Origin: Halomonas sp. TD01
GTDB taxonomy: Bacteria; Pseudomonadota; Gammaproteobacteria; Pseudomonadales; Halomonadaceae
DNA length: 64,000 bases
NCBI RefSeq assembly: GCF_923868895.1
Contig: NZ_OV350343.1
Location: forward strand, 3,038,001-3,102,000
Direction of reading: 5' to 3'
Positions 15,893 to 25,869 of the stretch are shown here, in pieces (within the stretch, counting starts at the first letter, position 1; each line of letters opens with the position of its first letter). The notes beneath the pieces are model-generated. The model was not told the DNA's origin and ran no database searches. It worked only from the letters and a program-made list of their open reading frames with translations. The position numbers and the translations under genes are program-made.

Positions 15893-16492
15893 TTAAACGG
15901 GGAGATCGTCGACGGTATCTACCACTGCGGCATACAGATCTCGCGTTGACGCTAACGCCCCCTCATGAACCGCTTTAGCTGACAACGTCTTGCCTTGGTC
16001 AGCCTGAAGCGAGCGGGTAGCGGTCGCACTGGCAACTACTGTCACTTCAAACCCAAGGTTGAATGCACCGTGGGCAGTGGAGTTGACACACATATGGGTC
16101 ATGAAACCAGCCAGCACCAGTTTGTTGCAGCCGGCCTTTTTCAACTGTGCTTCAAGATCGGTCTGAACGAAGGAGTTGGGAAACGATTTAATGATAACTG
16201 GCTCGCCGTCTATCGGCTTTACTATATCCGCGATCTGCCCTATGGGTGCTTTGATATCGTAAGGCGATCCTTCACCACTATCATGCTGAATATGAATGAT
16301 CGGAATGCCTGCTCCGCGCGCTTTTTCGAGGAGCTTTTTGGCTTCTAGCAGGGCTTCTTCTACGCCTTCTAACTGCATGACGCCTTCCCGGTAGGTGTTT
16401 TGGCAGTCGATAAGGATTAATGCAGACTCAGAAAGCTTGCTAGGGGTGAGTTCAAGCCCTGAAAGTTCACGTAATGTGACAAGTGTGGTCAT
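15893..16492 (-). CDS. Isochorismatase-like cysteine hydrolase
   Basis: 199 residues of the isochorismatase/nicotinamidase superfamily with all three catalytic residues: Asp29 (LILIDCQNTY), Lys102 (IIKSFPNSF) and Cys135 (THMCVNSTAHGA), preceded by the usual cis-peptide region. The family cleaves amides or vinyl ethers; the substrate is not evident. It is convergent with the coiled-coil gene, 61 bp between stops. The start follows a GGAG-type site at about 16500. Its 3' end is the source of the displaced fragment at 12346-12372. Confidence 0.88.
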   Translation of the reverse strand: MTTLVTLRELSGLELTPSKLSESALILIDCQNTYREGVMQLEGVEEALLEAKKLLEKARGAGIPIIHIQHDSGEGSPYDIKAPIGQIADIVKPIDGEPVIIKSFPNSFVQTDLEAQLKKAGCNKLVLAGFMTHMCVNSTAHGAFNLGFEVTVVASATATRSLQADQGKTLSAKAVHEGALASTRDLYAAVVDTVDDLPV

Positions 16493-16675
16493 TAATAACT
16501 CCTTGATGCTATTGATTGTTGTTTAAAAGAGAGCGGCGTCAGGGTAATAACGACAGGCTTATGGCCACAGTCGATGATACAGGTCACAGCGTACATGGGT
16601 TCGTTATTCAATATCGGCTAATTTAATTAGCCATTTGTCGATAGGGAGGTTGATCACTTTTTGAGGATGACGTAG

Positions 16676-17086
16676 ATGACTATGACTCAACAAACGTTAC
16701 TATTGCTTCTGGCGGATTCGGTACTGGTTCTCCATGTGCTGTTTGTGGCGTTTGTCGTCTTTAGCTTGGTGGCTATCTATGTAGGGTATTTTCTGCAATG
16801 GAAGTGGGTACGCCATCGGACATTCCGTGTCATTCATTTGTGTGCCATTGGCTATGTGGTCGTGCAGGCGTGGCTTGGTATCGTTTGTCCACTAACCACG
16901 TGGGAAATGGCGCTACGGGCCAAGGCTGGGGCGGGTACTTATGCGGGCTCTTTTATTCAATACTGGCTGCAGAGCCTGCTCTATTTCACTTTGCCAGAGT
17001 GGGTGTTTATCGTAGCTTACACCCTGTTTGGTAGCTTGGTGCTGGCCAGTTGGTTTGTCGTGCGGCCAAATGCGCGCTTCCGTTAA
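16676..17086 (+). CDS. DUF2784 family membrane protein
   Basis: 136 residues with four predicted membrane helices. It shows the family hallmarks: an N-terminal LADSVLVLHVLFVAFVVF, a central RxxHLCAIGYVVVQAWLGIVCPLTTWE, and a YSGSF-like AGSFIQYWL. Members are inner-membrane proteins of unknown function, usually single genes. The ATG follows GAGGATGACGTAG. It lies 67 bp upstream of lemA and may be co-transcribed, but nothing functional links them. Confidence 0.85.
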   Translation: MTMTQQTLLLLLADSVLVLHVLFVAFVVFSLVAIYVGYFLQWKWVRHRTFRVIHLCAIGYVVVQAWLGIVCPLTTWEMALRAKAGAGTYAGSFIQYWLQSLLYFTLPEWVFIVAYTLFGSLVLASWFVVRPNARFR

Positions 17087-17153
17087 TACGCCTATGAAGC
17101 TCAAATGCTATTATTTTTCCACTAACTAAAGCTAACTCTAAGGATGGATCAAA

Positions 17154-17747
17154 ATGCTTACACTAATTATTGTTTTGGTAATCGTCGCCGTTATCGTTTT
17201 TTACGTCGTCGGTATCTATAACCGGCTTGTTTCGTTGAAAAATCGCTTTGAGAACGCCTTTGCTCAAATTGAAGTACAACTAAAGCGGCGACACGACCTA
17301 ATTCCTAACTTGGTAGAGACTGCCAAGGGCTACCTCAGCCATGAACGGGAAACGCTGCAATCCGTTATCGAGGCCCGCAATACAGCCGCTGCGGGGCTAA
17401 AGGCGGCAGCAGCAAACCCTGGTAGCGCCAAAGCAATTGCTGACCTTGGTGGTGCTGAAGGTGCGCTAACTCAGGCGATGGGACGGCTCAATGTGGTCAT
17501 GGAAGCTTACCCAGACCTGAAAGCCTCGCAAAATATGATGCAGCTGTCAGAAGAGCTCACCAGCACGGAAAACAAGGTGGCTTTTGCGCGTCAGTCATTT
17601 AACGATGCGGTGATGCACTACAACACTTATCGGCAGAGCTTCCCCCCAGTGGCGGTGGCTGGCATGTTTGGGCATGGTCAAGATGCTTCGCTGCTAGAGT
17701 TTGAAGACAGCGCTCAGATCCAGGTGGCACCGAAGGTATCGTTCTAA
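17154..17747 (+). CDS. lemA: LemA family protein
   Basis: 197 residues with one N-terminal membrane helix (LIIVLVIVAVIVFYVVGIYN), then the LemA helical bundle: NRFENAFAQIEVQLKRRHDLIPNLVETAKGY and a later ENKVAFARQSFNDAVMHYNTYRQSFP. LemA proteins are membrane-anchored with a long helical domain, and are commonly encoded next to HtpX-type M48 proteases, as here. The protease gene starts 25 bp after this stop, so the two probably form one operon and act together in membrane-protein quality control. Confidence 0.93.
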   Translation: MLTLIIVLVIVAVIVFYVVGIYNRLVSLKNRFENAFAQIEVQLKRRHDLIPNLVETAKGYLSHERETLQSVIEARNTAAAGLKAAAANPGSAKAIADLGGAEGALTQAMGRLNVVMEAYPDLKASQNMMQLSEELTSTENKVAFARQSFNDAVMHYNTYRQSFPPVAVAGMFGHGQDASLLEFEDSAQIQVAPKVSF

Positions 17748-17772
17748 GTTATTGCGCAGGAGCGAGAAGTAC

Positions 17773-19725
17773 ATGGATTTTTTTACTGCTCAGGAACATG
17801 CCCGGCGCAAAACCTGGCATCTGGTTGTCTTGTTAGTGCTGGCAGTGTTAGCGCTGATTGTTGTGACTTCGCTGGCGATCTCTATTGCGCTTCATTTGAT
17901 GAACGGGGGGCAATCGGGCGCACAAACCAGTCTTTCAACTCAAGGGATGTGGTCTGCATTATCGGTTGAGCTTATCGCTGGCGTTGCTATTGCGGTGCTG
18001 GCTGTTGTGGTGCTAGGCGGTTTATTCAAACAACGTCAGTTAAGTGGTGGTGGTCGAGCAGTCGCTGAAGCGCTTGGTGGACGTGAGATTAATCTAAATA
18101 CCCACGATGCTGATGAGCGGCGCATTCTCAATGTGGTTGAAGAGATGGCGATTGCATCGGGCACGTCGGTGCCTTCCGTTTATGTCGTTGAAGAGGAGAG
18201 TATTAATGCCTTCGCGGCTGGCCATCAACCGAATAATGCGGTGATTGGCATTACCCGTGGCACCATCCGTAATTTGACACGGGAAGAGCTTCAAGGAGTT
18301 GTGGCCCATGAGTTTAGTCATATTCTGCACGGCGATATGCGGCTGAACATACGCCTAGTCAGTGTGCTGCACGGCATTCTGTTGATTGGTCTATTAGGCG
18401 GTATGTTGCTACGCAGTATGCGTTTTCGACGGGTGGGCGGCAATAAGCGCGATAACTCAGCTGCGGTTATTTTGGGCTTGGGGGCGGCGCTAATGGTGGT
18501 CGGCTATGCGGGCACTTTCTTTGGCAATCTCATTAAGTCAGCGGTCAGTCGTCAGCGCGAATATTTGGCGGATGCTTCAGCGGTACAATTCACCCGTAAC
18601 CCTCATGGCATAGGTAATGCGCTGGTCAAGATTGGCTCGCATACCCAGGGCTCTTACTTGAAAGCGCCGCAGGCAGCGGAATTCAGCCATCTGTTTTTCG
18701 GCCAGGGCATAAAGCTGGGGTTTACTCGTATGATGGCAACCCACCCGCCACTTAAAAATCGTATTCAGCGGGTAATGCCAGACTGGGATGGCCGCTTTGA
18801 GGTTCGCTGGCCCCCGCAGCACAATGATCATGACGCCCATGGTTCAGTAGATAGTGAAGGTGGCAGTGACGACCGTTCTGATGCGAAGCTAAGCAGAGGG
18901 ACGTTGACTGCTGTATTAACCGCAGCTTCTGCTCAAACGGCCATTAACGCTATTGGTCAGCCCAGTCAGCGTCATTTTGCACAGGCCAGAGCAACAATAG
19001 AGGCATTGCCAGAACGGATTAGAACCGCTGCCCATGAACCCTATACCGCCCGTGCATTAATCTATGCGCTGCTGCTAAGCGATGAACACTCAGTTCGTGA
19101 GCAGCAGTTAGAGGCATTGCAACAAATTGCCTTGCCAGATGTTTATCGAGCGCTGATGGATATTGGCCCCGAGGTATTGAGGCTGAATATCGAGTTACGT
19201 CTACCATTGGTTGAATTGGCACTACCAGCATTAAAGTCGCTTTCCGTAAAACAAGCTCAGCACTTTCGTCTCTGTATGGAGCGGTTGATCAACGCGGATG
19301 GCCACGTCAGCTTGTTTGAATGGACGCTGTATCAACTGCTGCTGAACAATCTGGGCGAAAAGAACAGCGGGCTCTCTCATCTTAAACTCAGCGATTTGCA
19401 GCCAGAATGCCAGCGTCTACTCAATGTGTTAGCGGCGGCGGGGCAAGATAATTCTGACGAGATTAGTGCAGCGCTTAACGCAGCGGAAAGTGAGCTGCCG
19501 TTCGCATTGTCTGCCATTGACGAAGTAAGTGATATGCAGGCATTAAGCTTGGCCGTGGAACGTTTACGGCGCTTGAAGCCGCTGCATAAGCCCGTTCTTC
19601 TGCAAGCCATGGCGCGTTGCATTGAGCATAGCGGACATATTCGACCAGCCGAAGCTGAGTTGTTCCGGGTAATGGCAGATATTCTCGATTGCCCGATGCC
19701 GCCACTGTTGTCGGATGAGCTGTAA
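17773..19725 (+). CDS. M48 family membrane metalloprotease (HtpX-like) with long C-terminal extension
   Basis: 650 residues from the ATG at 17773, preceded by GGAGCGAGAAG; the frame is open from 17701 inside lemA but lacks a start signal there. Two membrane helices lie near residues 20-45 and 65-85. The zinc site HEFSH is in VVAHEFSHILHGD at about 178, with further helices after it and the third ligand in REYLADASAV. From about residue 360 a ~290-residue helical extension of unknown role follows, longer than in HtpX (~290 total). It probably degrades membrane or envelope proteins with LemA. Confidence 0.92.
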   Translation: MDFFTAQEHARRKTWHLVVLLVLAVLALIVVTSLAISIALHLMNGGQSGAQTSLSTQGMWSALSVELIAGVAIAVLAVVVLGGLFKQRQLSGGGRAVAEALGGREINLNTHDADERRILNVVEEMAIASGTSVPSVYVVEEESINAFAAGHQPNNAVIGITRGTIRNLTREELQGVVAHEFSHILHGDMRLNIRLVSVLHGILLIGLLGGMLLRSMRFRRVGGNKRDNSAAVILGLGAALMVVGYAGTFFGNLIKSAVSRQREYLADASAVQFTRNPHGIGNALVKIGSHTQGSYLKAPQAAEFSHLFFGQGIKLGFTRMMATHPPLKNRIQRVMPDWDGRFEVRWPPQHNDHDAHGSVDSEGGSDDRSDAKLSRGTLTAVLTAASAQTAINAIGQPSQRHFAQARATIEALPERIRTAAHEPYTARALIYALLLSDEHSVREQQLEALQQIALPDVYRALMDIGPEVLRLNIELRLPLVELALPALKSLSVKQAQHFRLCMERLINADGHVSLFEWTLYQLLLNNLGEKNSGLSHLKLSDLQPECQRLLNVLAAAGQDNSDEISAALNAAESELPFALSAIDEVSDMQALSLAVERLRRLKPLHKPVLLQAMARCIEHSGHIRPAEAELFRVMADILDCPMPPLLSDEL

Positions 19726-19783
19726 AGTAGTGAGAGTAGTGCTTGAAGGTTAAGGTCTATAAGAAAAGTGATAACCAATATCG

Positions 19784-20503
19784 ATGACTGAAATTACGTA
19801 TATCTTATTATTATCATTGCTGGCTGGCGCGGCGATGCCCACGGGGGCGTTGCTCGCTAGACTTGATCTTGTGCATCCTTACTTCTTGGGTACTTCGTGG
19901 CGGCATTTCATCGTTGCTTTTGGCGGGGGTGCGCTTATATCGGCAGTCGCTTTGGTGCTAGTTCCTGAGGGGGCGAGCAAGCTGTCTCCTTTATTGGCCG
20001 CGGTGTGCTTTGCCGCTGGAGGGGTGTGCTTTTATCTTTTGGATACTTTCTTAAGTAGGCTGAACAGCTCTGTTGGTCAACTGGTTGCGATGCTTTCTGA
20101 TTTTGTTCCAGAAGCCATTGCTTTAGGCGCAGCCTTCGCCGCTGGAGGAAGCGCTGGCTTATTGCTGGCGCTGCTAATGATTCTACAAAACCTACCTGAA
20201 GGGTTTAATGCTTTTGAGGAGTTAAGCAGTAACTCTCAACTCTCATCAAATAAAATCGTGCTAGCTTTTAGTGGTTTAGCGTTAGTGGGGCCTGCATCGG
20301 CTGCCACAGGGTATTACTTGCTGTCTCAGTATGATGAGTTGATGGGCGCTTTAATGCTGTTCGCCAGTGCGGGAATTCTTTACTTAGTTTTCCAGGATAT
20401 TGCACCAGAATCTAAGCTTGCACATCATAGTATGCCCGCAGTAGGTGCAGTTACTGGCTTCTTGCTTGGTTTGGTCGGCAATATGATGATTGCAGGTGGC
20501 TAA
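19784..20503 (+). CDS. ZIP family-like divalent metal permease
   Basis: 239 residues with about eight membrane helices. The family signatures are visible: DFVPEAIALG in the fourth helix and LQNLPEGFNAFEE in the fifth, where classic ZIPs have HNxPEG; the first His is replaced by Gln. FQDIAPES follows late. ZIP proteins move Zn2+ or related metals into the cytoplasm. The changed metal-site residue leaves specificity open. It starts 58 bp after the protease gene on the same strand. Confidence 0.8.
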   Translation: MTEITYILLLSLLAGAAMPTGALLARLDLVHPYFLGTSWRHFIVAFGGGALISAVALVLVPEGASKLSPLLAAVCFAAGGVCFYLLDTFLSRLNSSVGQLVAMLSDFVPEAIALGAAFAAGGSAGLLLALLMILQNLPEGFNAFEELSSNSQLSSNKIVLAFSGLALVGPASAATGYYLLSQYDELMGALMLFASAGILYLVFQDIAPESKLAHHSMPAVGAVTGFLLGLVGNMMIAGG

Positions 20504-20604
20504 TAAAGTCAGCTATAAACCGTGATCAATTAGGAGGAGCTCAACCGTCTCCAGCAACTTATTTGTCAGCGCTGAGTAAGAACAGCGCACTCATAGACTT
20601 CCCT

Positions 20605-22521
20605 TCAGCCCGGCTTTTTCCTGGCTCCGGTACTTTTCCTCTTCGCATAGCTTTTTCTCGACTTACCAGTACGTTTTACCTGCCCACCGGCCTCACCTTG
20701 GGCGGTCTGCAGGCTCTGCCTGAGCTTGGCCGCATCGCTGTGGGTGAGCAGGCCACGTAGATCATCCAAGAGTGCTTGCTGAAATGCGCCGGGGTCATCC
20801 TGCTGTTCTGAGATCGCCCTAAGCCGCTGTTCCCAAAGCGCAGTGCGTTCTGGCGTGCTTACGGCGCTTGGCAAGGCGGCAATCAGCGCACAGCCGAGTT
20901 TAGTGGCACGCAGGGCTTTTTGCTGACGTACCAAGTAGCCACGCTGCACCAGCGTTTCAATAATACCTGCACGGGTTGCTTCGGTGCCAAGGCCGTCGGT
21001 GTCACGTAGCGTACGGCGCACGTTAGGGTCATCCACGTAGCGGCCAATGTTCATCATCGCTTTAATTAAACTGGCATCAGTGAACGGCTCTGGCGGGCGA
21101 GTTTCTTTCTCCTCAACGCCTGCGCCAAGCGCTTGGCAGGCTTCCCCCTGAGTGAGCGGCGGTAGCGGGGGAGTTTCGTCGCGAGTGGTGAAGAGTGGCT
21201 TCCAACCGTGATCAAGAATGCTCTGGCCGCGGGCACGGAAAGCTTCATCTAGCAGGGTGAACTCTGCTTTCACCTCAAAGGTGCGCAGCGGCCGATAAAA
21301 CTGCGCCATCACATTGCGCACAATTAACCGAAATACATGGCCTTCAGTGGCGGCAAGTTGGCTAAAGTCTGCGGGCTTGCCGGTGGGCGCTAGGGCATGG
21401 TGCGCGCCTACCTGTTTGTCGTTCCAGGCTTTTGAGCGCAGGGTAAAGTCAGCACCACCCAGCCACTGACGCAGCGTGTCATCGTTTTGGCAGGCGCTGC
21501 TCAAGCTACGCTGGGCCAGCGCTAGATGCTCTTCGGGCAGGTAGCGGCAGTCGGAGCGAGGGTAGGTGATTAACTTGTGCTGTTCATAAAGCCGCTGGCA
21601 AATATCCAGCACCATCTGTGCGGAAAGCCCATGGCGGCGCGCGGCATCTACTTGTAACGCGGAGAGCGAATAGGGTAGTGGCGGCGCTTGTCGCTTTTCC
21701 TGTTGATCGAGGGTGGTTAGGGTGCCCCGTGCGCCAGGAAGCTGTGCTGCTAAGGCATCGGCGGGGGTGCGATCGATCAGCCGCCCTTGCTCATCTAAGG
21801 GCTGGTGCTCTTTGGGTGCCCACCAGGCGCGCAGCTGACCTTGTGCCACCTGTAAATCCACCCATAGCGGGTAGAACGGGTGAGGCTTGAAATCACGAAT
21901 GGCATTGTCGCGGCGCACGATCAGCCCCAGTACAGGGGTTTGCACACGGCCAACGGAAAGCACGCCGTCATGCCCTGCTTGGCGGCCGGTTAGCGTCCAG
22001 GCGCGGGTTAAGTTAATGCCGTAAAGCCAGTCAGCACGCGAGCGCGCCTGTGCCGCTTGAAACAGCGGCTGGTATTCCATATTGGAGCGAAGCTTGGCAA
22101 GTGCACGGCTCACGGCGGGTTTGTTAAGGTCACTGATCAGCAGCCTCTGAACAGGGCCGCGATACTTCATGTACTCAATTACTTCCTGCACCAGTAGTTG
22201 GCCTTCGCGGTCTGGATCGCCAGCGTGCACAACGCTGGTAGCCTGCTTAATCAGCTTGCGAATCACTGCCAGTTGCCCTCGCGCCTTAGGGCGCGGCATT
22301 AGTTTCCACTGCTGCGGCACAATGGGCAGCCGGTCTAGTCGCCACAGTTTATCAGCAGGGTCGTAAGCCTCGGGCGGGGCCTGTTCTAGCAAATGGCCTA
22401 GGCACCAAGTGACGGTGGTGTCGCCGCAGATCATAGCGCCATCCTGGCGTTTTGCACTGCCGGGCAACGCGTCGGCTATGGCCCGTGCAAGGCTGGGTTT
22501 CTCGGCGATAATCAAGCGCAT
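20605..22521 (-). CDS. topB: DNA topoisomerase III
   Basis: 638 residues, close to E. coli TopB (653). I take the ATG at 22521 (MRLIIAEKPSLARAIA), the canonical N-terminus; the frame runs 33 bp further. The TOPRIM acidic residues are seen in IIAEKPS and GDPDREGQLLVQ, and the active-site Tyr in LITYPRSDCRYLPEEH. The C-terminus is short and Lys/Arg-rich (KRTGKSRKSYAKRKS), without an obvious zinc finger. It relaxes and decatenates DNA by single-strand passage during replication and recombination. It is convergent with the ZIP-like gene. Confidence 0.95.
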   Translation of the reverse strand: MRLIIAEKPSLARAIADALPGSAKRQDGAMICGDTTVTWCLGHLLEQAPPEAYDPADKLWRLDRLPIVPQQWKLMPRPKARGQLAVIRKLIKQATSVVHAGDPDREGQLLVQEVIEYMKYRGPVQRLLISDLNKPAVSRALAKLRSNMEYQPLFQAAQARSRADWLYGINLTRAWTLTGRQAGHDGVLSVGRVQTPVLGLIVRRDNAIRDFKPHPFYPLWVDLQVAQGQLRAWWAPKEHQPLDEQGRLIDRTPADALAAQLPGARGTLTTLDQQEKRQAPPLPYSLSALQVDAARRHGLSAQMVLDICQRLYEQHKLITYPRSDCRYLPEEHLALAQRSLSSACQNDDTLRQWLGGADFTLRSKAWNDKQVGAHHALAPTGKPADFSQLAATEGHVFRLIVRNVMAQFYRPLRTFEVKAEFTLLDEAFRARGQSILDHGWKPLFTTRDETPPLPPLTQGEACQALGAGVEEKETRPPEPFTDASLIKAMMNIGRYVDDPNVRRTLRDTDGLGTEATRAGIIETLVQRGYLVRQQKALRATKLGCALIAALPSAVSTPERTALWEQRLRAISEQQDDPGAFQQALLDDLRGLLTHSDAAKLRQSLQTAQGEAGGQVKRTGKSRKSYAKRKSTGARKKPG

Positions 22522-22716
22522 ACAGTGTCTGACCCTGACGTCTGGAAACAACAAGTTGCCATCTTAGCAGAACCCGCAACAGGTTAGCGTCTAGCCCGTG
22601 TGATAGATGGCTAGTGGGTTGTTTTGTAGATGGATGAATTTATTTCTGTGTATAGTTTTTGTATAAAATTAGCAAATTGAGTAAGCTGTCAAAAAGCAAT
22701 TAATGAGGCGATTTCC

Positions 22717-23964
22717 ATGCGCGAGCGCGGCAGAACACGACGTTTATTGGGTCTGGGTGCCCGCACTGGCGGGGCGTTGCTGAAAACTCGTCTAGGTGGT
22801 CAAGCTGATTGGCGGGCGCTTGGTGAAGCGCTGTTTGAAGGGCTTTCGGAGTTAAAGGGGCCGGCCATGAAACTGGCGCAGGTTATGTCTCAGTGGGATG
22901 ACCTGTTGCCCCCAGACCTAGCTAATGAGCTTGCTCGCCTGCAGCGCCAGGCAGAACCTATGCCGTGGCCGCGTATCCGTGACGCGTTGGTACTGCAATA
23001 CGGCGACATTAACCAGTATTTTAGCCATATAGAAGAGCGCCCGTTTGCCAGTGCTTCCATGGGGCAGGTGCATAAAGCCGTCACCCATGAGGGTGAAACC
23101 GTGGTGCTGAAAGTGCAGTACCCTGGGCTTGCGGATGTGTTGGAAAGCGACCTAAAGCAGGTAAAACGAATCATGGGGTTGGGCCGCTGGTTCAAAGTGC
23201 CCCAAGCGCGTTTGGATGCGTTGTTTGAAGAGTTAGCGGCAGGGCTTCGTGAAGAATTGGATTATCACGCTGAAGCACGAGCGCTGGCTCGCTATCGCGA
23301 GCGGTATCAGGATAACCCTCAGTTAGTCATACCCGAACCACTGTTTGAGTTATCCGGGCAGCATGTGTTGGCGATGCGTTACGTGGGTGGCACACCGCTG
23401 CGGGATTTAGAAAACACCGATGATGGCACTCGTCAGAAAGTGGCCGTGGCGTTGGCTGATTGGATAACCGAGGAGCTGTTCACCTATCGAGAGCTGCATG
23501 CCGATCCCCATGCCGGTAACTTTGCGGCGGATGCTGAAGGGCGCTTGGTCATCTACGATTTTGGTGCGGTCATACCTGTGCCTGAAGCGCGTCTAAAAGC
23601 CATGATGCAGTTATTAGATGCCACCCTGGCGCAAGATCCGATGGCAATGGATGATGCGTTAATGAAAATGGGCGGCCGCCAGGGGCAGGGCGCGCCGCTG
23701 GCTCTTTATCGAGAGTCCGCTGAGTGCGTGTCACCCCTATTCTCCCCTGGTGAGCAGGACTTCAGCGATGTGCGGGTACACCGCCGCCTGCGCGAGCTAA
23801 CGCCAAAAGTGTGGGCTGCCATGGATCGGCTGCAGCCGCCTGCGGATACGTTGCTGCTCTCCCGGGCACTGAATGGACACTATTGGAACTTAGTACGTCT
23901 GAAAGCGCGTCTGGATATGCATACGCGCACCGAGCCGCTGCTAGCCTGGGCGCGTAGACCATAA
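22717..23964 (+). CDS. ABC1/UbiB (AarF) family atypical kinase
   Basis: 415 residues of the UbiB/ABC1/ADCK family. The N-terminal KxGQ-like motif is altered to LKGPAMKLAQVMSQ. An Ala-rich loop, SMGQVHKAV, replaces the P-loop, followed by VVLKVQYPG with the ATP-site Lys. DPHAGNF supplies the catalytic Asp/Asn and VIYDFGAV the metal-binding Asp. It lacks the C-terminal membrane helices of UbiB, so it is a soluble paralogue, perhaps linked to quinone or lipid metabolism. It follows a 195-bp AT-rich gap shared divergently with topB. Confidence 0.88.
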   Translation: MRERGRTRRLLGLGARTGGALLKTRLGGQADWRALGEALFEGLSELKGPAMKLAQVMSQWDDLLPPDLANELARLQRQAEPMPWPRIRDALVLQYGDINQYFSHIEERPFASASMGQVHKAVTHEGETVVLKVQYPGLADVLESDLKQVKRIMGLGRWFKVPQARLDALFEELAAGLREELDYHAEARALARYRERYQDNPQLVIPEPLFELSGQHVLAMRYVGGTPLRDLENTDDGTRQKVAVALADWITEELFTYRELHADPHAGNFAADAEGRLVIYDFGAVIPVPEARLKAMMQLLDATLAQDPMAMDDALMKMGGRQGQGAPLALYRESAECVSPLFSPGEQDFSDVRVHRRLRELTPKVWAAMDRLQPPADTLLLSRALNGHYWNLVRLKARLDMHTRTEPLLAWARRP

Positions 23965-24046
23965 CTAATTGCCGCTGCGGGAGCGCCGCCTGTCATGCTA
24001 GACTATTGCGCTTTTCAATCGCGTTTTGAAGACAGTGGAGACGGCA

Positions 24047-25867
24047 ATGCTGGCGGTATGGGTCGATCAACTGCTGGGATTTGCCTCTGGGGCACTCTCG
24101 GCAATTAGGAAACAGGAACACTACCCCGATTTTATGACCTGGGTACGTGCCGAAGGCGCAGATTCGTTTAATGGCGATGTGGCAACTGCCCAGGCGCTTG
24201 CGCCTATTTTATGGTCGCAAACGCCGCTAGAGCGGCTTAATTTTGCGAACGAACCATTGGCCACCCCAGGGCGTAACGAGCCTTGCTGGTGTGATTCAGG
24301 GCGTAAATTCAAACAGTGCTGCTACCGCGTTGACTTCCCCACGGATATTCCTGAGCAGATGATGTGGATGCTTTCCCTGCGTGAGTGGAAAGGCGCTACG
24401 CTGAAAGCGGCGCTGGAAAGTCAGCAAGCACCTGCCCAGGCGTTATTAGAAGCCGGGCTAATTGCTGCTGAAAGCGGTCAAACCGGTCGTTCAATGCAGA
24501 TTCTTGAGTCACTGTTCGACGGTAGTGATTGGTCGCGACTGCCGGAGCAGGCCGAGCCTGCTTTCGAAATTCTGTTAGATATCTATCAAGAGCGCGGGTT
24601 TACCCGCAAACGTGCTGACCTGCTTGATGACGTTATGGAACGCGGTCCACTGTTTTTGCGCGGCGTGGCGCTTGAGCGGTTGTGCCTCATGCACCTGGAT
24701 AACGATGACTTAGACAGCGCTCGCGCTGCGTTCGTGAAAGCCCAGCAGGCACTACCGGACTCACCGACGCTAGCCTACATTGAAGCCATGTTGCTGCTGC
24801 ATGAAGGTCATGAGGAAGAGGCCAAAGAGCGAGCTAACTTCTGGTACCGTCGCTTGGTTCGCCAGGGCGACTTGGATGAAGAGCAGCTCGAATTCCTGGC
24901 TGCTCTAGCTGAAAATCCTGGTGCCACCTTGGCCGACCAGCTGTTGAGCGCCGAAGAAGATATGGCGACGCCGCTAGTATCGCTACAGGCGCTGTTGGCG
25001 TCACTCCCTATCGCACCCAAGCTTACCATTGAGCAAGATGCCGATTCCGGTAGATTGCACTACACCACCACCGCTCGTGAAGAAACCCTGTTTGCGGCTT
25101 GGCACGAACAGTTTCAAGTCATGGTCGATGAAGAGGTCGCCTTGGGCTTTCGCGATGACCCCTGGGGCAACGCGATAGAGTGGATGTCTGAGCTATGTGC
25201 CCACCCAGAATGGTTAGATGCGCCCCAGGTAGTGCAAGATTTAACGTTAGCGCTGACCAGCCGCTTTGGTAGCCTGCCGTGGATGGCGCCGAGCCTGCTG
25301 GAACCCCTGGCACTGCGCCTTTCTCGCTGGTTAGAACAAGCCCGTGCAGCCGGTGACGGCAGCCTGTGTTGGGATGATGCCGATAACGCCATGCTGCTGC
25401 GTACTGGCCTTGCACTGGTGGTGGGCATGGAGCGCGGAGCGCGCCAGCACTCACGCGAGTTGGCTGAAGAGCTGCTAGCTATAGATCAGGAAGATAGCCT
25501 TGGGTTGAGAGAGCTAGTGCTTGACCAATTGCTGCGGGATGACCGCAATGAAGAAGCGTTAGCGCTCACTGATGAGCCACAAAAGGACGATGGTTCTTTA
25601 GAGCTGGGGTTATTGATGGGCCGTACGCTGGCGCTATATCGGTTGGAAAACCACGATGCCGCCGAAGCAGCGTTGGCGGATGTGATCGCCCATAATCGCT
25701 ATGCGCTTGAGCTTTTGTGTGCAGAGAATCCACGGCCTTCTATGCCCCATGCGGATGGTCAGGTAGATCCCGGTTCCCGTGCGGAAGCGTGGCAGTATCG
25801 TACGTTGATGCGTGACCAGTGGCGCACCACGCCAGGCGCGCTGGCGTGGTTGGCGGATCATCGCTAG
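24047..25867 (+). CDS. SEC-C motif protein with TPR-like repeats
   Basis: 606 residues from the ATG at 24047, which follows GTGGAGACGG; the longer frame would need TTG at 24026. Near residue 85, EPCWCDSGRKFKQCC is a SEC-C zinc-binding motif (C-x-C-x8-C-C) like that at the SecA C-terminus. The rest is helical, with paired helices resembling tetratricopeptide repeats and a high content of acidic residues. No enzyme motif is visible. Such proteins may bind ribosomes or chaperone clients through the SEC-C finger; role unknown. It is convergent with the MFS gene, 2 bp between stops. Confidence 0.8.
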   Translation: MLAVWVDQLLGFASGALSAIRKQEHYPDFMTWVRAEGADSFNGDVATAQALAPILWSQTPLERLNFANEPLATPGRNEPCWCDSGRKFKQCCYRVDFPTDIPEQMMWMLSLREWKGATLKAALESQQAPAQALLEAGLIAAESGQTGRSMQILESLFDGSDWSRLPEQAEPAFEILLDIYQERGFTRKRADLLDDVMERGPLFLRGVALERLCLMHLDNDDLDSARAAFVKAQQALPDSPTLAYIEAMLLLHEGHEEEAKERANFWYRRLVRQGDLDEEQLEFLAALAENPGATLADQLLSAEEDMATPLVSLQALLASLPIAPKLTIEQDADSGRLHYTTTAREETLFAAWHEQFQVMVDEEVALGFRDDPWGNAIEWMSELCAHPEWLDAPQVVQDLTLALTSRFGSLPWMAPSLLEPLALRLSRWLEQARAAGDGSLCWDDADNAMLLRTGLALVVGMERGARQHSRELAEELLAIDQEDSLGLRELVLDQLLRDDRNEEALALTDEPQKDDGSLELGLLMGRTLALYRLENHDAAEAALADVIAHNRYALELLCAENPRPSMPHADGQVDPGSRAEAWQYRTLMRDQWRTTPGALAWLADHR

Positions 25868-25869
25868 TT

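Noticed and set aside
17701..17772. M48 protease starting inside lemA.
   Set aside because: The 24 extra residues are basic and not membrane-like; GGAG before 17773 and the 25-bp gap to lemA fit better.
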